NCBI GenBank assembly: GCA_016218155.1
Contig: JACREQ010000069.1
Location: forward strand, 31,311-95,310
Source of the DNA: Bacteroidia bacterium
GTDB taxonomy: Bacteria; Bacteroidota; Bacteroidia; Bacteroidales; GWA2-32-17
Reading direction: 5' to 3'
DNA: 64,000 bases
The notes beneath the pieces were generated by a model that saw only the letters and a program-made list of their open reading frames with translations, did no database searches and had not been told where the DNA came from. The stretch's first letter is position 1. Each line of letters begins with the position of its first letter. A program made the translations under genes and the position numbers. Shown piece after piece: positions 28,884 through 37,005 of this stretch.

Positions 28884-30218
28884 ATGAGCGAGACCATGAC
28901 GAAGAAGACACCTATAGATTATGAAGTTGTTAGCAACGTAATACAGGCAAGTGGAATTACTGATATTGGACGCGCTACTATCCGCGAATTAGTAAAAATG
29001 GTGAACGATATTGAACGTCTAACGGGCGAAAAATATGTTCGTATGGAAATGGGAGTCCCCGGATTACCAGCTCCTCAGATTGGAGTTGAAGCTGAAATTA
29101 AAGCATTAAATAGTGGTGTTGCTTCAATTTACCCAATGATTGATGGTATTCCTGAATTAAAAAACGAATGTGCAAGATTTCTTAAACTTTTTGCAAATAT
29201 TGAAGCTTCTCCTGAATGTTGTATTCCTACTGTTGGATCAATGCAGGGTGGGTTTGCTTCATTTATGTTACTTAGTAAATGTAGAAAAGAAAGAAATACT
29301 ACACTATTTATAGACCCAGGTTTTCCTGTTCAGAAACAGCAACATCGTGCATTAGGTATTCCTTATGAATCATTCGATGTATATAACTTCAGGGGAGAAA
29401 AACTTCGCGAAAAAATTGAGAGCTATTTAACAAAAGGTAATATATCATCTATTATTTATTCAACTCCTAATAATCCTTCTTGGATATGCTTTACAGAAGA
29501 AGAATTAAAAATCATAGGTGATTTAGCTACTAAATATAAAGTAGTGGTAATTGAAGATCTGGCTTATTTTGCTATGGATTTCCGTACTGATTTATCTAAG
29601 CCTGGTGTGGCTCCTTATCAACCTTCTGTTTCTAAATATACAGATTTTTACATTTTGTTAGTGTCGGGTTCTAAAGCATTTAGTTATGCCGGACAAAGAA
29701 TTGGAATGTTAGTAATTTCCAGTAAATTATTCGGAAGTGTATATCCCGATTTATATCCATATTTCCAAAGTGAGAAATTTGGTTATGCAATGTTATACAG
29801 AGCTATTTATTCATTATCATCAGGTACAGCACATTCTGTTCAATACGGTTTTGCAGCAATGTTAAAGGCAGCTAATGATGGAAAATTAAATTTTGTTGAA
29901 AATGTAAAAGAATATGGTAAAAGAGCTAATATAATGAAAAAGCTTTTTACTGATAATGGCTTTAAAATTGTTTACGATATGGACGATGATAAGCCAATAG
30001 CTGATGGATTTTATTTCACAATTTCATATCCGGGTTTTGAAGGTGATGCCTTATTAAGAGAAATGTTATATTATGGAATCAGTGCAATTTCTTTAGTAAT
30101 AACTGGAAGCGAGAGAATAGAAGGTCTCAGAGCATGTGTTTCTCAGGTTGGATTAGATAAAATACCTTTACTTGAAAAACGATTAAAACAGTTTAATTTA
30201 GATCATCCATTAAATTAA
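28884..30218 (+). CDS. PLP-dependent aminotransferase, class I/II
   Basis: 444 aa fold-type I aminotransferase. The core has GSMQGGF, the STPNNPSW stretch of the NPTG type, EDLAYFAMDFR with the Asp that contacts the PLP pyridine, and the PLP-lysine region VSGSKAFSYAGQRIGML (Schiff-base Lys in SGSKAFSY). The N-terminus (about 1-45) is longer than in AspC-type enzymes. Cytosolic; the amino acid substrate cannot be told from sequence. Monocistronic, with a terminator 5 bases after the stop. Confidence 0.88.
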   Translation: MSETMTKKTPIDYEVVSNVIQASGITDIGRATIRELVKMVNDIERLTGEKYVRMEMGVPGLPAPQIGVEAEIKALNSGVASIYPMIDGIPELKNECARFLKLFANIEASPECCIPTVGSMQGGFASFMLLSKCRKERNTTLFIDPGFPVQKQQHRALGIPYESFDVYNFRGEKLREKIESYLTKGNISSIIYSTPNNPSWICFTEEELKIIGDLATKYKVVVIEDLAYFAMDFRTDLSKPGVAPYQPSVSKYTDFYILLVSGSKAFSYAGQRIGMLVISSKLFGSVYPDLYPYFQSEKFGYAMLYRAIYSLSSGTAHSVQYGFAAMLKAANDGKLNFVENVKEYGKRANIMKKLFTDNGFKIVYDMDDDKPIADGFYFTISYPGFEGDALLREMLYYGISAISLVITGSERIEGLRACVSQVGLDKIPLLEKRLKQFNLDHPLN

Positions 30219-30221
30219 CAA

Positions 30222-30256
30222 TAAAAAGGGTTAGTGTTATCACTAGCCTTTTTTTA
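30222..30256 (+). terminator. Intrinsic terminator after aminotransferase
   Basis: AAGGGTTAGTG and CACTAGCCTT pair around the loop TTAT, with one T-G and one G-T wobble, followed by seven T. Confidence 0.85.
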
Positions 30257-30338
30257 TATAATATTCTTAGTGTCCACTCTTAGAATATTGGATTTATTCC
30301 TTTATTGTAAATATCTTCAACAAATAATAAATTATAAT

Positions 30339-30346
30339 TAACTTTG
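30339..30346 (+). promoter_or_regulatory. -7 promoter element of YgiQ-family gene
   Basis: TAACTTTG, exact TAnnTTTG, 30 bases before the ATG at 30376. A small inverted repeat TTGCGA/TCGCAA (30344-30349, 30358-30363) overlaps it. Confidence 0.65.
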
Positions 30347-30375
30347 CGATAATTATTTCGCAATAGTACTTCTAT

Positions 30376-32175
30376 ATGAATCGATGGTTACCAATTACAA
30401 AAAAAGAAACCGAACAGCTTGGCTGGACCGAGGTGGACGTTATTCTTATTTCAGGTGATGCATATGTAGATCATCCTTCATTTGGTGCTGCAGTTATCGG
30501 AAGAGTTCTTGAAAGAGCCGGACTAAAAGTTGCTATTATTCCACAACCACAATGGAAAGATGATTTACGTGATTTTAAGAAGTTTGGCAGACCTCGTTTG
30601 TTCTTTGCTATAACATCAGGCAATATGGATAGTATGGTAAATCATTATACTGCACATATTAGAAAACGCTCTGATGACGCATATACTCCGGGCGGTAGCG
30701 CCGGTTTTAGACCTGACTATGCTGTAACTGTATATTCGAATATTGTAAAAACTCTTTATCCTGATGTGCCTGTAATTATTGGTGGCATTGAAGCTTCACT
30801 TAGAAGACTGGCACATTATGACTATTGGTCAAATTCATTAAAACCATCAGTTTTAATTGATAGTAAAGCTGATATTCTTGTTTATGGAATGGCTGAAAAA
30901 CCTATGATAGAGATTGCCCGAAAACTTAAAGAAGGAGCAAAATTCAGCGATTTGAAAAATATTCCTCAAATTGCATATATTGAAGACAACATTATAGAAA
31001 ATGCAAATAATATTGTAATTGCTTCATATGAAAAATGTCTTTCAAACAAAGATTCCTTTGGTGAAGCATTTAAGAGTATTGAAATTGAAAGTAATAAATT
31101 TCAGGCACAGGTAATTGTTCAGCCACATCAACACCGATTTGTAGTTGTTAATCCACCTTATCAACCGGTTACTACAAAAGAATTGGATAATTATTATGAC
31201 TTGCCTTTTACCCGTCTTCCACATCCTAAATACGCTAAAAGAGGTGCTATTTCTGCATATGAGATGATTAAATATTCTGTAACAATACACCGTGGGTGTT
31301 TTGGTGGTTGTTCGTTCTGTTCACTGGCTATTCATCAGGGAAAATTTATTTCTAACCGTTCTGAAAAGTCAATTATAAATGAAGTTGAGAACATTGTTAA
31401 GGAGCCGGAATTTAAGGGGCAATTAAGTGATTTAGGCGGACCTTCTGCAAATATGTACAAACTTGCAGGAGAAGATTTTGAAATTTGTAAAAAGTGCCTC
31501 CGCCCATCTTGTATTTTTCCTTCTGTATGTAATAATTTAAGTATAGATCCATCTGCAATGTTGCAGTTATATAGAAAAGTTAGAGCTATATCAGGAATTA
31601 AAAAAGCAGCAATTGGCAGTGGAATAAGATATGATATTAATCTTGATAAAAAATCTAGATTCAGAAAACTTAATCTCGAATATCTTACAGAGGTAATTAA
31701 ATATCATGTTTCCGGAAGATTAAAAGTTGCTCCCGAACATTCTGTACCACATGTTTTAAAACTAATGCGTAAACCATCATTTGAGTATTATGCTGAAATG
31801 AAAGATTTTTTCGAAAGAACTAATCGTGAGAATAAAATAAATCAACAAATTATTCCTTATTATATTTCAAGTCATCCGGGATGCTCATTAGAAGATATGG
31901 CTGAACTTGCATTGGCAAATAAGCAAACATCAACACAGCCCGAACAGATTCAGGATTTCACTCCAACACCAATGACATTGGCTTCGGTAATGTATTATAC
32001 AGGAAAAGATCCTTATACCGGGGAAAAAGTATTTGTCTCAAAGTTAATGGATGAAAAAAGATTACAAAAAAGTTTTTTCTTTTATTATAAGCCAGAATTT
32101 AAGCATATTATAGCTTCAGCTTTATATAAAACCGGAAGGAAAGATTTAATAGCTAAACTTGGGTTGAAAAAATAA
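30376..32175 (+). CDS. YgiQ-family radical SAM protein
   Basis: 599 aa. The N-terminal UPF0313-type domain (about 1-290) begins RWLPITKKE and includes GDAYVDHPSFG and IGGIEASLRR. A radical SAM domain follows with the 4Fe-4S ligand motif CFGGCSFC (about residues 311-318) within HRGC...CSLAIHQGK. A further cysteine cluster, CKKCLRPSCIFPSVC, follows the SAM core. The C-terminus carries the YgiQ tail (PTPMTLASVMYYTGKDP). The family is widespread and its biochemical role is unsettled to my knowledge. Monocistronic. Confidence 0.93.
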   Translation: MNRWLPITKKETEQLGWTEVDVILISGDAYVDHPSFGAAVIGRVLERAGLKVAIIPQPQWKDDLRDFKKFGRPRLFFAITSGNMDSMVNHYTAHIRKRSDDAYTPGGSAGFRPDYAVTVYSNIVKTLYPDVPVIIGGIEASLRRLAHYDYWSNSLKPSVLIDSKADILVYGMAEKPMIEIARKLKEGAKFSDLKNIPQIAYIEDNIIENANNIVIASYEKCLSNKDSFGEAFKSIEIESNKFQAQVIVQPHQHRFVVVNPPYQPVTTKELDNYYDLPFTRLPHPKYAKRGAISAYEMIKYSVTIHRGCFGGCSFCSLAIHQGKFISNRSEKSIINEVENIVKEPEFKGQLSDLGGPSANMYKLAGEDFEICKKCLRPSCIFPSVCNNLSIDPSAMLQLYRKVRAISGIKKAAIGSGIRYDINLDKKSRFRKLNLEYLTEVIKYHVSGRLKVAPEHSVPHVLKLMRKPSFEYYAEMKDFFERTNRENKINQQIIPYYISSHPGCSLEDMAELALANKQTSTQPEQIQDFTPTPMTLASVMYYTGKDPYTGEKVFVSKLMDEKRLQKSFFFYYKPEFKHIIASALYKTGRKDLIAKLGLKK

Positions 32176-32180
32176 AAATT

Positions 32181-32201
32181 CTTTGTTCAAACAAGTTTTT
32201 T
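32181..32201 (+). terminator. Probable terminator after YgiQ-family gene
   Basis: CTTTGTT and AACAAG can form a short stem with one bulge around a two-base loop, followed by six T. Weak but well placed, 5 bases after the stop. Confidence 0.45.
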
Positions 32202-32273
32202 AAACCAGATAAATCTTCTTTAAAAATCTACTTAATTTTTCTTAACTATATTGTGTTTATATGAAATTTACAT

Positions 32274-32281
32274 TAGGTTTG
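32274..32281 (+). promoter_or_regulatory. -7 promoter element of lipoprotein hydrolase gene
   Basis: TAGGTTTG, exact TAnnTTTG, 15 bases before the ATG at 32297. Confidence 0.65.
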
Positions 32282-32296
32282 TAAAAAAACTTATAA

Positions 32297-33682
32297 ATGA
32301 GATTATTTTTATTATTTATTTTTCTTTCAGTAATTGTAATTAGCTGTAATACATCATCAACAACTACTAATATTGAAACTATTCCCGAAGATACTATTAT
32401 ACCTCAGGGAATAAAGCGAGGAGTTATTAATGTTATCTCGGCTGTTACAGATGCATCTTGTAAGTATGCTTTATTTGTTCCTGAAGATTCATTAAAATCT
32501 TATCCGTTAATTGTAATTTTTGACCCACATGCTTCCGGAAACCATGCAGCATCACAATATAAAGATCTGGCAAATAAATATAAAATAGTTTTAGCTGCAT
32601 CTAACAACATTCAGAATAATATGCCTTCTGATCGATATACATACTATTCAAATTGTATAATAGATGATGTAATGCATAACACAGCTATTGATTCCAATTA
32701 TGTTTATTTAATGGGATTTAGTGGTGGTGCCCGTGTAGCTTCATTTCTTGCTCAACATGAAAATGTTTTTAAAGGTGTTATTGGTTGTGGTGCTGGTTTA
32801 TCTGATTTAATTAATATAAAAACTTCTAATTTTTTATATGTTAGCTTCGCTGGTTATACAGATTTTAATTTTTTAGAAATATATAAATCAGAGAGTGTTA
32901 TTCGCCAGAATTTACTAAAAACACATTTTAAATATTTTGAAGGTAAACATGAATGGCCTCCTGATTCTATCATGGAATATGCATTTGTTGCTATTTCATT
33001 AGATATGAAAACAAAAACAACAGATAACATTAAATCATTTCTGACACGTGAAATTTCTTATACTAAGAAAATTCCCATCCGTGATGCATGGAAAAAAACA
33101 ATGACATTTAAGGCAATAAGAGATTTGTTGTCAACCAACCAGCAATTTCAAACTGAAAAATCTTTTGCATTTAATTATCTAGGAGGTTATGAATCCAAAG
33201 CAGCTGAAAGGTCTTTAAGCTTATCATTAACATCTGAAACAAAATCACAATCAGAAATTCAAAAATCTTTTGTCGAAAAAGATATGGAATGGTGGGATAA
33301 AAAAATGAAAATTTTAAATGCTGCATTAATTAAAAAAGATAAAACTCCGTCTGATTATCGTGATATACGTTTACTAAAATATATTAGTATGGTTGGTTAT
33401 ATGTTAACTTCTCAGGAATTAAAATCAGGAGAAACATTAATGGCTGAAAAATATCTTAAAATATACAGACTTGCAGATCCTGCAAATCCTGATGTAATAT
33501 TCTTTACCGGAGTATATTTTGCAATTAACAAACAATACAAAACAGCTATTGATACCCTTAATCGTGCTCTACAAATGGGTTTTTCAGATAAAAACAGATG
33601 GAAGTCTGAATCTTCATTTATTTATTTAAGAGATTCGTTACGGTTTATTGATCTGGAAAATAAGATTAATTCAATGCCATAA
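32297..33682 (+). CDS. Lipoprotein with alpha/beta-hydrolase and TPR-like regions
   Basis: 461 aa. Signal peptide with lipobox ending VISC (Cys at about residue 17). The N-terminal half is an alpha/beta-hydrolase of the poly(3-hydroxyalkanoate) depolymerase/dienelactone-hydrolase kind: FDPHASG near the oxyanion strand and the nucleophile elbow GFSGGAR (GxSxG); a candidate His lies in GKHEWPP. The C-terminal part (about 370-461) looks like one or two TPR units (PANPDVIFFTGVYFAI ... AIDTLNRAL). Membrane-anchored esterase or peptidase of unknown substrate. Followed after 87 bases by another lipoprotein hydrolase. Confidence 0.78.
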   Translation: MRLFLLFIFLSVIVISCNTSSTTTNIETIPEDTIIPQGIKRGVINVISAVTDASCKYALFVPEDSLKSYPLIVIFDPHASGNHAASQYKDLANKYKIVLAASNNIQNNMPSDRYTYYSNCIIDDVMHNTAIDSNYVYLMGFSGGARVASFLAQHENVFKGVIGCGAGLSDLINIKTSNFLYVSFAGYTDFNFLEIYKSESVIRQNLLKTHFKYFEGKHEWPPDSIMEYAFVAISLDMKTKTTDNIKSFLTREISYTKKIPIRDAWKKTMTFKAIRDLLSTNQQFQTEKSFAFNYLGGYESKAAERSLSLSLTSETKSQSEIQKSFVEKDMEWWDKKMKILNAALIKKDKTPSDYRDIRLLKYISMVGYMLTSQELKSGETLMAEKYLKIYRLADPANPDVIFFTGVYFAINKQYKTAIDTLNRALQMGFSDKNRWKSESSFIYLRDSLRFIDLENKINSMP

Positions 33683-33769
33683 ATTTTTTTATTGAAAATA
33701 TTTGAAAAAATCTTTTAAAAATTGTAAACTATTTTTTTAAGTATCGTAAAATATAATAAAGAAAAAAAC

Positions 33770-34573
33770 ATGCTTAGATTATTAATAATATTAGCTGTTT
33801 TAACTTTAATAGTTAGTTGTTCTTTCGAAAAAATGTTTTATTATCCTAACAAATCTCTAAATCGTCAAAAAGAAGCTGACAGTTTAGGATTTGAACATGT
33901 AAATTTTGCCTCAAAAAACAGAAATATTATTGACGGTTATTATGTAGCACCAATAGATTCTGCAATTGGAGCTATTTTACTTTTACATGGTAATGCTGGT
34001 AATATTTCTGATCAGATTTCAAGTTTGTTAATTTTACAGAAAGCAGGTTTCGAGGTATTAGTTATAGACTATCAGGGCTTTGGAAACTCACAAGGAGAAG
34101 TAAGCCATCAAAATCTAGTTGATGATGCTGAATGTGCTTTAATTTATTTAAAAGAAAAAACAAAAGGCAGAAATATTCCTATTGTCGTTTTAGGAAGATC
34201 AATAGGAGGGCATCTGGCTGTAAAAATTGCTCATGATCATCAAAAAGAAATAAAAGCTTTGGTTATTGAAGGAGCATTTACTAATCATCATGCAATTGCA
34301 GTTGAGATTTCACCTTTTTGGCTTCAACCATTTGCGCAAATACTTGTAAAATCAAAATATAAAGCTTCTACTCTAATTAAAGATATTTCTATACCAAAAT
34401 TAATAATTCATAGTACAGAAGACGAAGTAATCCCATACTGGATGGGGACTGAACTTTATAACAATGCGCAATCACCAAAGGAATTCTGGGAAATAAAAGG
34501 TCGACATATTTATGGTATGTGGCTTTATACAGATGAGTACATGAGTAAACTAAAAAAACTTATTGTAAAATAA
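33770..34573 (+). CDS. Lipoprotein alpha/beta hydrolase, Bem46/YfhR-like
   Basis: 267 aa. Signal peptide with lipobox ending IVSC (Cys about 17), then FYYPNKSL, typical of the Bem46/ABHD13-like group. Oxyanion region LLLHGNAGN, DYQGFGNSQGE, nucleophile elbow GRSIGGH, acid in HSTEDEVIP and a C-terminal His in GRHIYG complete the catalytic triad. Expected to be an anchored serine hydrolase; substrate unknown. It may be co-transcribed with the preceding hydrolase, as no perfect -7 element was found in the gap. Confidence 0.87.
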   Translation: MLRLLIILAVLTLIVSCSFEKMFYYPNKSLNRQKEADSLGFEHVNFASKNRNIIDGYYVAPIDSAIGAILLLHGNAGNISDQISSLLILQKAGFEVLVIDYQGFGNSQGEVSHQNLVDDAECALIYLKEKTKGRNIPIVVLGRSIGGHLAVKIAHDHQKEIKALVIEGAFTNHHAIAVEISPFWLQPFAQILVKSKYKASTLIKDISIPKLIIHSTEDEVIPYWMGTELYNNAQSPKEFWEIKGRHIYGMWLYTDEYMSKLKKLIVK

Positions 34574-34582
34574 CATTCTCTT

Positions 34583-34660
34583 TTGTCATTCTGAATGTAG
34601 TGTAACGAAATGAAGAATCTATTCTAGCAGTTAGATTCTTCGCGATGCTCAGAATGACAA
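34583..34660. repeat. Palindromic dispersed repeat, copy A
   Basis: A 78-base imperfect palindrome. Outer arms TTGTCATTCTGA (34583-34594) and TCAGAATGACAA (34649-34660) are perfectly inverted, and inner arms GAAGAATCTA (34612-34621) and TAGATTCTTC (34632-34641) are too. It resembles the TGTCATTCTGA-type intergenic repeats common in Bacteroidota genomes. Related copies lie at 34671, 36124 and 36231. Confidence 0.85.
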
Positions 34661-34670
34661 TATGGATTTG

Positions 34671-34755
34671 TTATTCTGAATTAAACGTAATGTAACGAAA
34701 AAATAGTACTCTAAAAAAATGTATCTTTTGTCGCATTTGACATTCAACATGACAA
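34671..34755. repeat. Palindromic dispersed repeat, decayed copy B
   Basis: Begins TTGTTATTCTGAA and ends TTCAACATGACAA, matching the ends of copy A with several changes; the middle has diverged. It lies directly after copy A and before the 3' end of the MFS gene. Confidence 0.55.
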
Positions 34756-34775
34756 ACATAAATTTACAAATATTG

Positions 34776-36062
34776 TTATAAACTGTATTTTCTCTGACTC
34801 TTTAATGAAATACCTACAGCAATAGCTAATAATACAACACCTGTTAAAAAAGTTGCTGTAAATCCTACTAGCCAGTATATCCAAACTCCTAGCAATGGAG
34901 CCAAAAACGAACGAAGTCCGGTAAAAGTTAAATGTATGGATTGATATTCGGAAGCCTCTTCAGTTTTACAGAAATAAACAGAGCCTATACTCCATAACAA
35001 CGACATTGTTGCGGCAAATACACCATTAAATAACATTGCAATAAATAGAGTATAATATAATCTGATACCTTCAATTTCCGAGAAATATGGGAAAAAAGAT
35101 GTGGCAGCAATAAATAATAAATAGAATAATAGGGATGCAAAAGTAATTGCCGAGAATTTTCGGGGATCAATTTTTCCCATTAATCTTCCAAAAATGGGAA
35201 GCAATAAAATTGCTAACAGATTATATGAGTTTTTATAAAATGCAACACTTGAATAATTTAGGTCGAGCCCTTTTTCAAAGTAAATTGTTATAACGGATAC
35301 TGTCCCCATAAATGCAAATCCATAAAACATAAAAGCAGCTTCAAAATCGCGAAATGGCTTGTTTAATTTCATTTTTGATTTCATGTTTTTAATGCTTCGC
35401 TTTACCGATTGCCAAAGCGGGAGAGAAGGTATAACATTTAAATCTTCTGTTGATTTAATTCCTGACAGTAACCATACAGAACATATCCCTAGAACTGAAA
35501 TTACAGGAAAAACATAACGGTATACATTTTCATTCTGATCAAGTAAAACGCCGTACAAGAATGTTACAACCATCATTACAATTTTGTTTGCGATTGTAGC
35601 ATAACTATATAATTGACTAAATTTTTCGTGACGATAGCTTGATTTGAGTAGCTGATTTATTATTGGAAAAATAATAGGATTTGCTAAATAATAAGTCAGA
35701 AAAATAAGTAAAAAAACTAAGTGATATATTTTGTTTGATTCAAGATTACCGACATTATCAGGAAAAAGAAAAAGCAGAAAAAGTGGAAGTCTTGTAATTA
35801 ATCCAACTGTAATAATAAATCGCTTCTGATTTTTAATTCGTTTCGACCACTCATTTAATAAAACTGAAAACGTTAAAACAAAAACTGAAAATTGAAAAAG
35901 CAGACCAACTGAAACATCGCTTCCATTTAGACTTTTTACAAATACAAATTCATTTAAAGCTAAGACACCAACTATAATCCCTTCAATTATTGAGTAAACA
36001 AAGTGCAACCTGAATGTTTTTTTTTCAAGTTGTCCTAGATTTTTATTAAATAATTTAAGCAT
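34776..36062 (-). CDS. MFS transporter
   Basis: 428 aa, about 12 hydrophobic membrane segments with a central cytosolic loop (about 200-225, KSMKNMKSKM-type basic stretch), the layout of a major facilitator superfamily carrier. No substrate-specific motif can be recognised. Behind a perfect -7 element, and flanked on both sides by palindromic repeats of one family, two copies on each side. Confidence 0.82.
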   Translation of the reverse strand: MLKLFNKNLGQLEKKTFRLHFVYSIIEGIIVGVLALNEFVFVKSLNGSDVSVGLLFQFSVFVLTFSVLLNEWSKRIKNQKRFIITVGLITRLPLFLLFLFPDNVGNLESNKIYHLVFLLIFLTYYLANPIIFPIINQLLKSSYRHEKFSQLYSYATIANKIVMMVVTFLYGVLLDQNENVYRYVFPVISVLGICSVWLLSGIKSTEDLNVIPSLPLWQSVKRSIKNMKSKMKLNKPFRDFEAAFMFYGFAFMGTVSVITIYFEKGLDLNYSSVAFYKNSYNLLAILLLPIFGRLMGKIDPRKFSAITFASLLFYLLFIAATSFFPYFSEIEGIRLYYTLFIAMLFNGVFAATMSLLWSIGSVYFCKTEEASEYQSIHLTFTGLRSFLAPLLGVWIYWLVGFTATFLTGVVLLAIAVGISLKSQRKYSL

Positions 36063-36081
36063 TCAATATTTTTTGTAATTA

Positions 36082-36089
36082 CAAAGGTA
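36082..36089 (-). promoter_or_regulatory. -7 promoter element of MFS gene
   Basis: CAAAGGTA on the plus strand is TACCTTTG on the minus strand, an exact TAnnTTTG, 19 bases before the ATG. Confidence 0.65.
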
Positions 36090-36123
36090 ATTATTGATAC
36101 ATAAAAAAATGCTTAATTTTCTT

Positions 36124-36212
36124 TTTGTCATTCCGACTGAAAAGAGGAATCTAGTTTGTATAATAATATTGTCAAAATAGATACTTCACTATGTTCAGCA
36201 TGACAATATTAT
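36124..36212. repeat. Palindromic dispersed repeat, copy C
   Basis: Starts TTTTGTCATTCCGA and ends CAGCATGACAATATT, with GAGGAATCTAGT and ATAATAATATT inside. It is a close direct copy of the element at 36231, about 107 bases further on. Confidence 0.8.
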
Positions 36213-36230
36213 GAGTGCATTTGTATTATT

Positions 36231-36319
36231 TTTTGTCATTTCGAACGGAAGTGAGAAATCTAGTCTATATAATAATATTTTCAAAATAGATGCTTCGCAT
36301 ACTCAGCATGACAATATTG
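36231..36319. repeat. Palindromic dispersed repeat, copy D
   Basis: Starts TTTTGTCATTTCGA, ends CAGCATGACAATATTG, and shares nearly the whole length with copy C (GAGAAATCTAGT, TATAATAATATT, TCAAAATAGATGCTTCGC). C and D form a tandem pair upstream of the MFS gene. Confidence 0.8.
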
Positions 36320-36320
36320 T

Positions 36321-36360
36321 AAAAAAAAAGTGCCGCTATTTTTTTAGCGGCACTTTTTTA
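36321..36360. terminator. Strong bidirectional terminator
   Basis: AAAAAGTGCCGCTA (36325-36338) and its perfect inverse (36345-36358) surround a six-base loop, with A and T runs on the outer sides. It ends hsp20 (minus strand) and would also stop plus-strand transcripts. Confidence 0.9.
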
Positions 36361-36374
36361 AACTAATTTTTAAA

Positions 36375-36809
36375 TTAGTTAACACTTATCTGGCGAGGCT
36401 CTTTTTCTTTCGCTTCTTCCTTCTTGTTAATTGTTACGGTAAGAATTCCGTTTTTGTGAGTAGCCTCAATTTTCTCTGCATCTGCAGAATCTGGAAGTAT
36501 GAAAGAACGTTTAAAATATGTGTAATTAAATTCTTTACGCATAAATTTCTCTTCTTTCTCTTCGTTTTCATTTTTCTTTTCGCCAGAAATTGTAAGCAAA
36601 TCATTGTGAAGATCTATTTTGAAATCTTCTTTGTCCAATCCTGGATTTGCAATTTCAATTCTGTAGTTTTCTTTCGATTCAACAATATTTATTGCAGGTA
36701 TACTTCTGTTATACACAGGAGCATTGTTGCTAATAAAGTTGTCGAAAAAGTCGTTGTTGAAAAAGTTGTCAACTAGACTTGGGCTGAATGTTCTTAATCT
36801 TGGTAACAT
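36375..36809 (-). CDS. Small heat-shock protein Hsp20
   Basis: ATP-independent holdase chaperone of the alpha-crystallin family, 144 aa. I chose the ATG at 36809 rather than one five codons upstream because GGAGG, a rare clear Shine-Dalgarno sequence here, lies 8 bases before it. The alpha-crystallin domain (about 40-130) starts AINIVESKENYRIEI and includes NPGLDKEDFKIDL and the late GILTVTINKK. The usual C-terminal I-x-I/V anchor is represented by RQISVN. N-terminus is FNNDFFDNF-rich as in bacterial Hsp20. Strong terminator 15 bases downstream. Confidence 0.94.
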   Translation of the reverse strand: MLPRLRTFSPSLVDNFFNNDFFDNFISNNAPVYNRSIPAINIVESKENYRIEIANPGLDKEDFKIDLHNDLLTISGEKKNENEEKEEKFMRKEFNYTYFKRSFILPDSADAEKIEATHKNGILTVTINKKEEAKEKEPRQISVN

Positions 36810-37005
36810 AATTTTGTCCTCCATTTTTTTAGTTAATAATTGATTTATGCTCGAGGATTTTCAAATTATATTCCGTTATCAAAAATTTGAAAAAATGTCA
36901 GAAACAAAATGCAAAATAATGCCATTGTGGCATGTTTAAAAAATATTAAATGTCATTACGGCAGTGTGGGATTATATATTATTCTATATTAATGTATTGC
37001 AATTT

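Noticed and set aside
36905..36930. Sigma-54-like promoter before hsp20 (TGGCA...TTGCA on the minus strand)
   Set aside because: The spacing between the GG and GC is 9 bases instead of the required 10, and no enhancer-binding protein is near.
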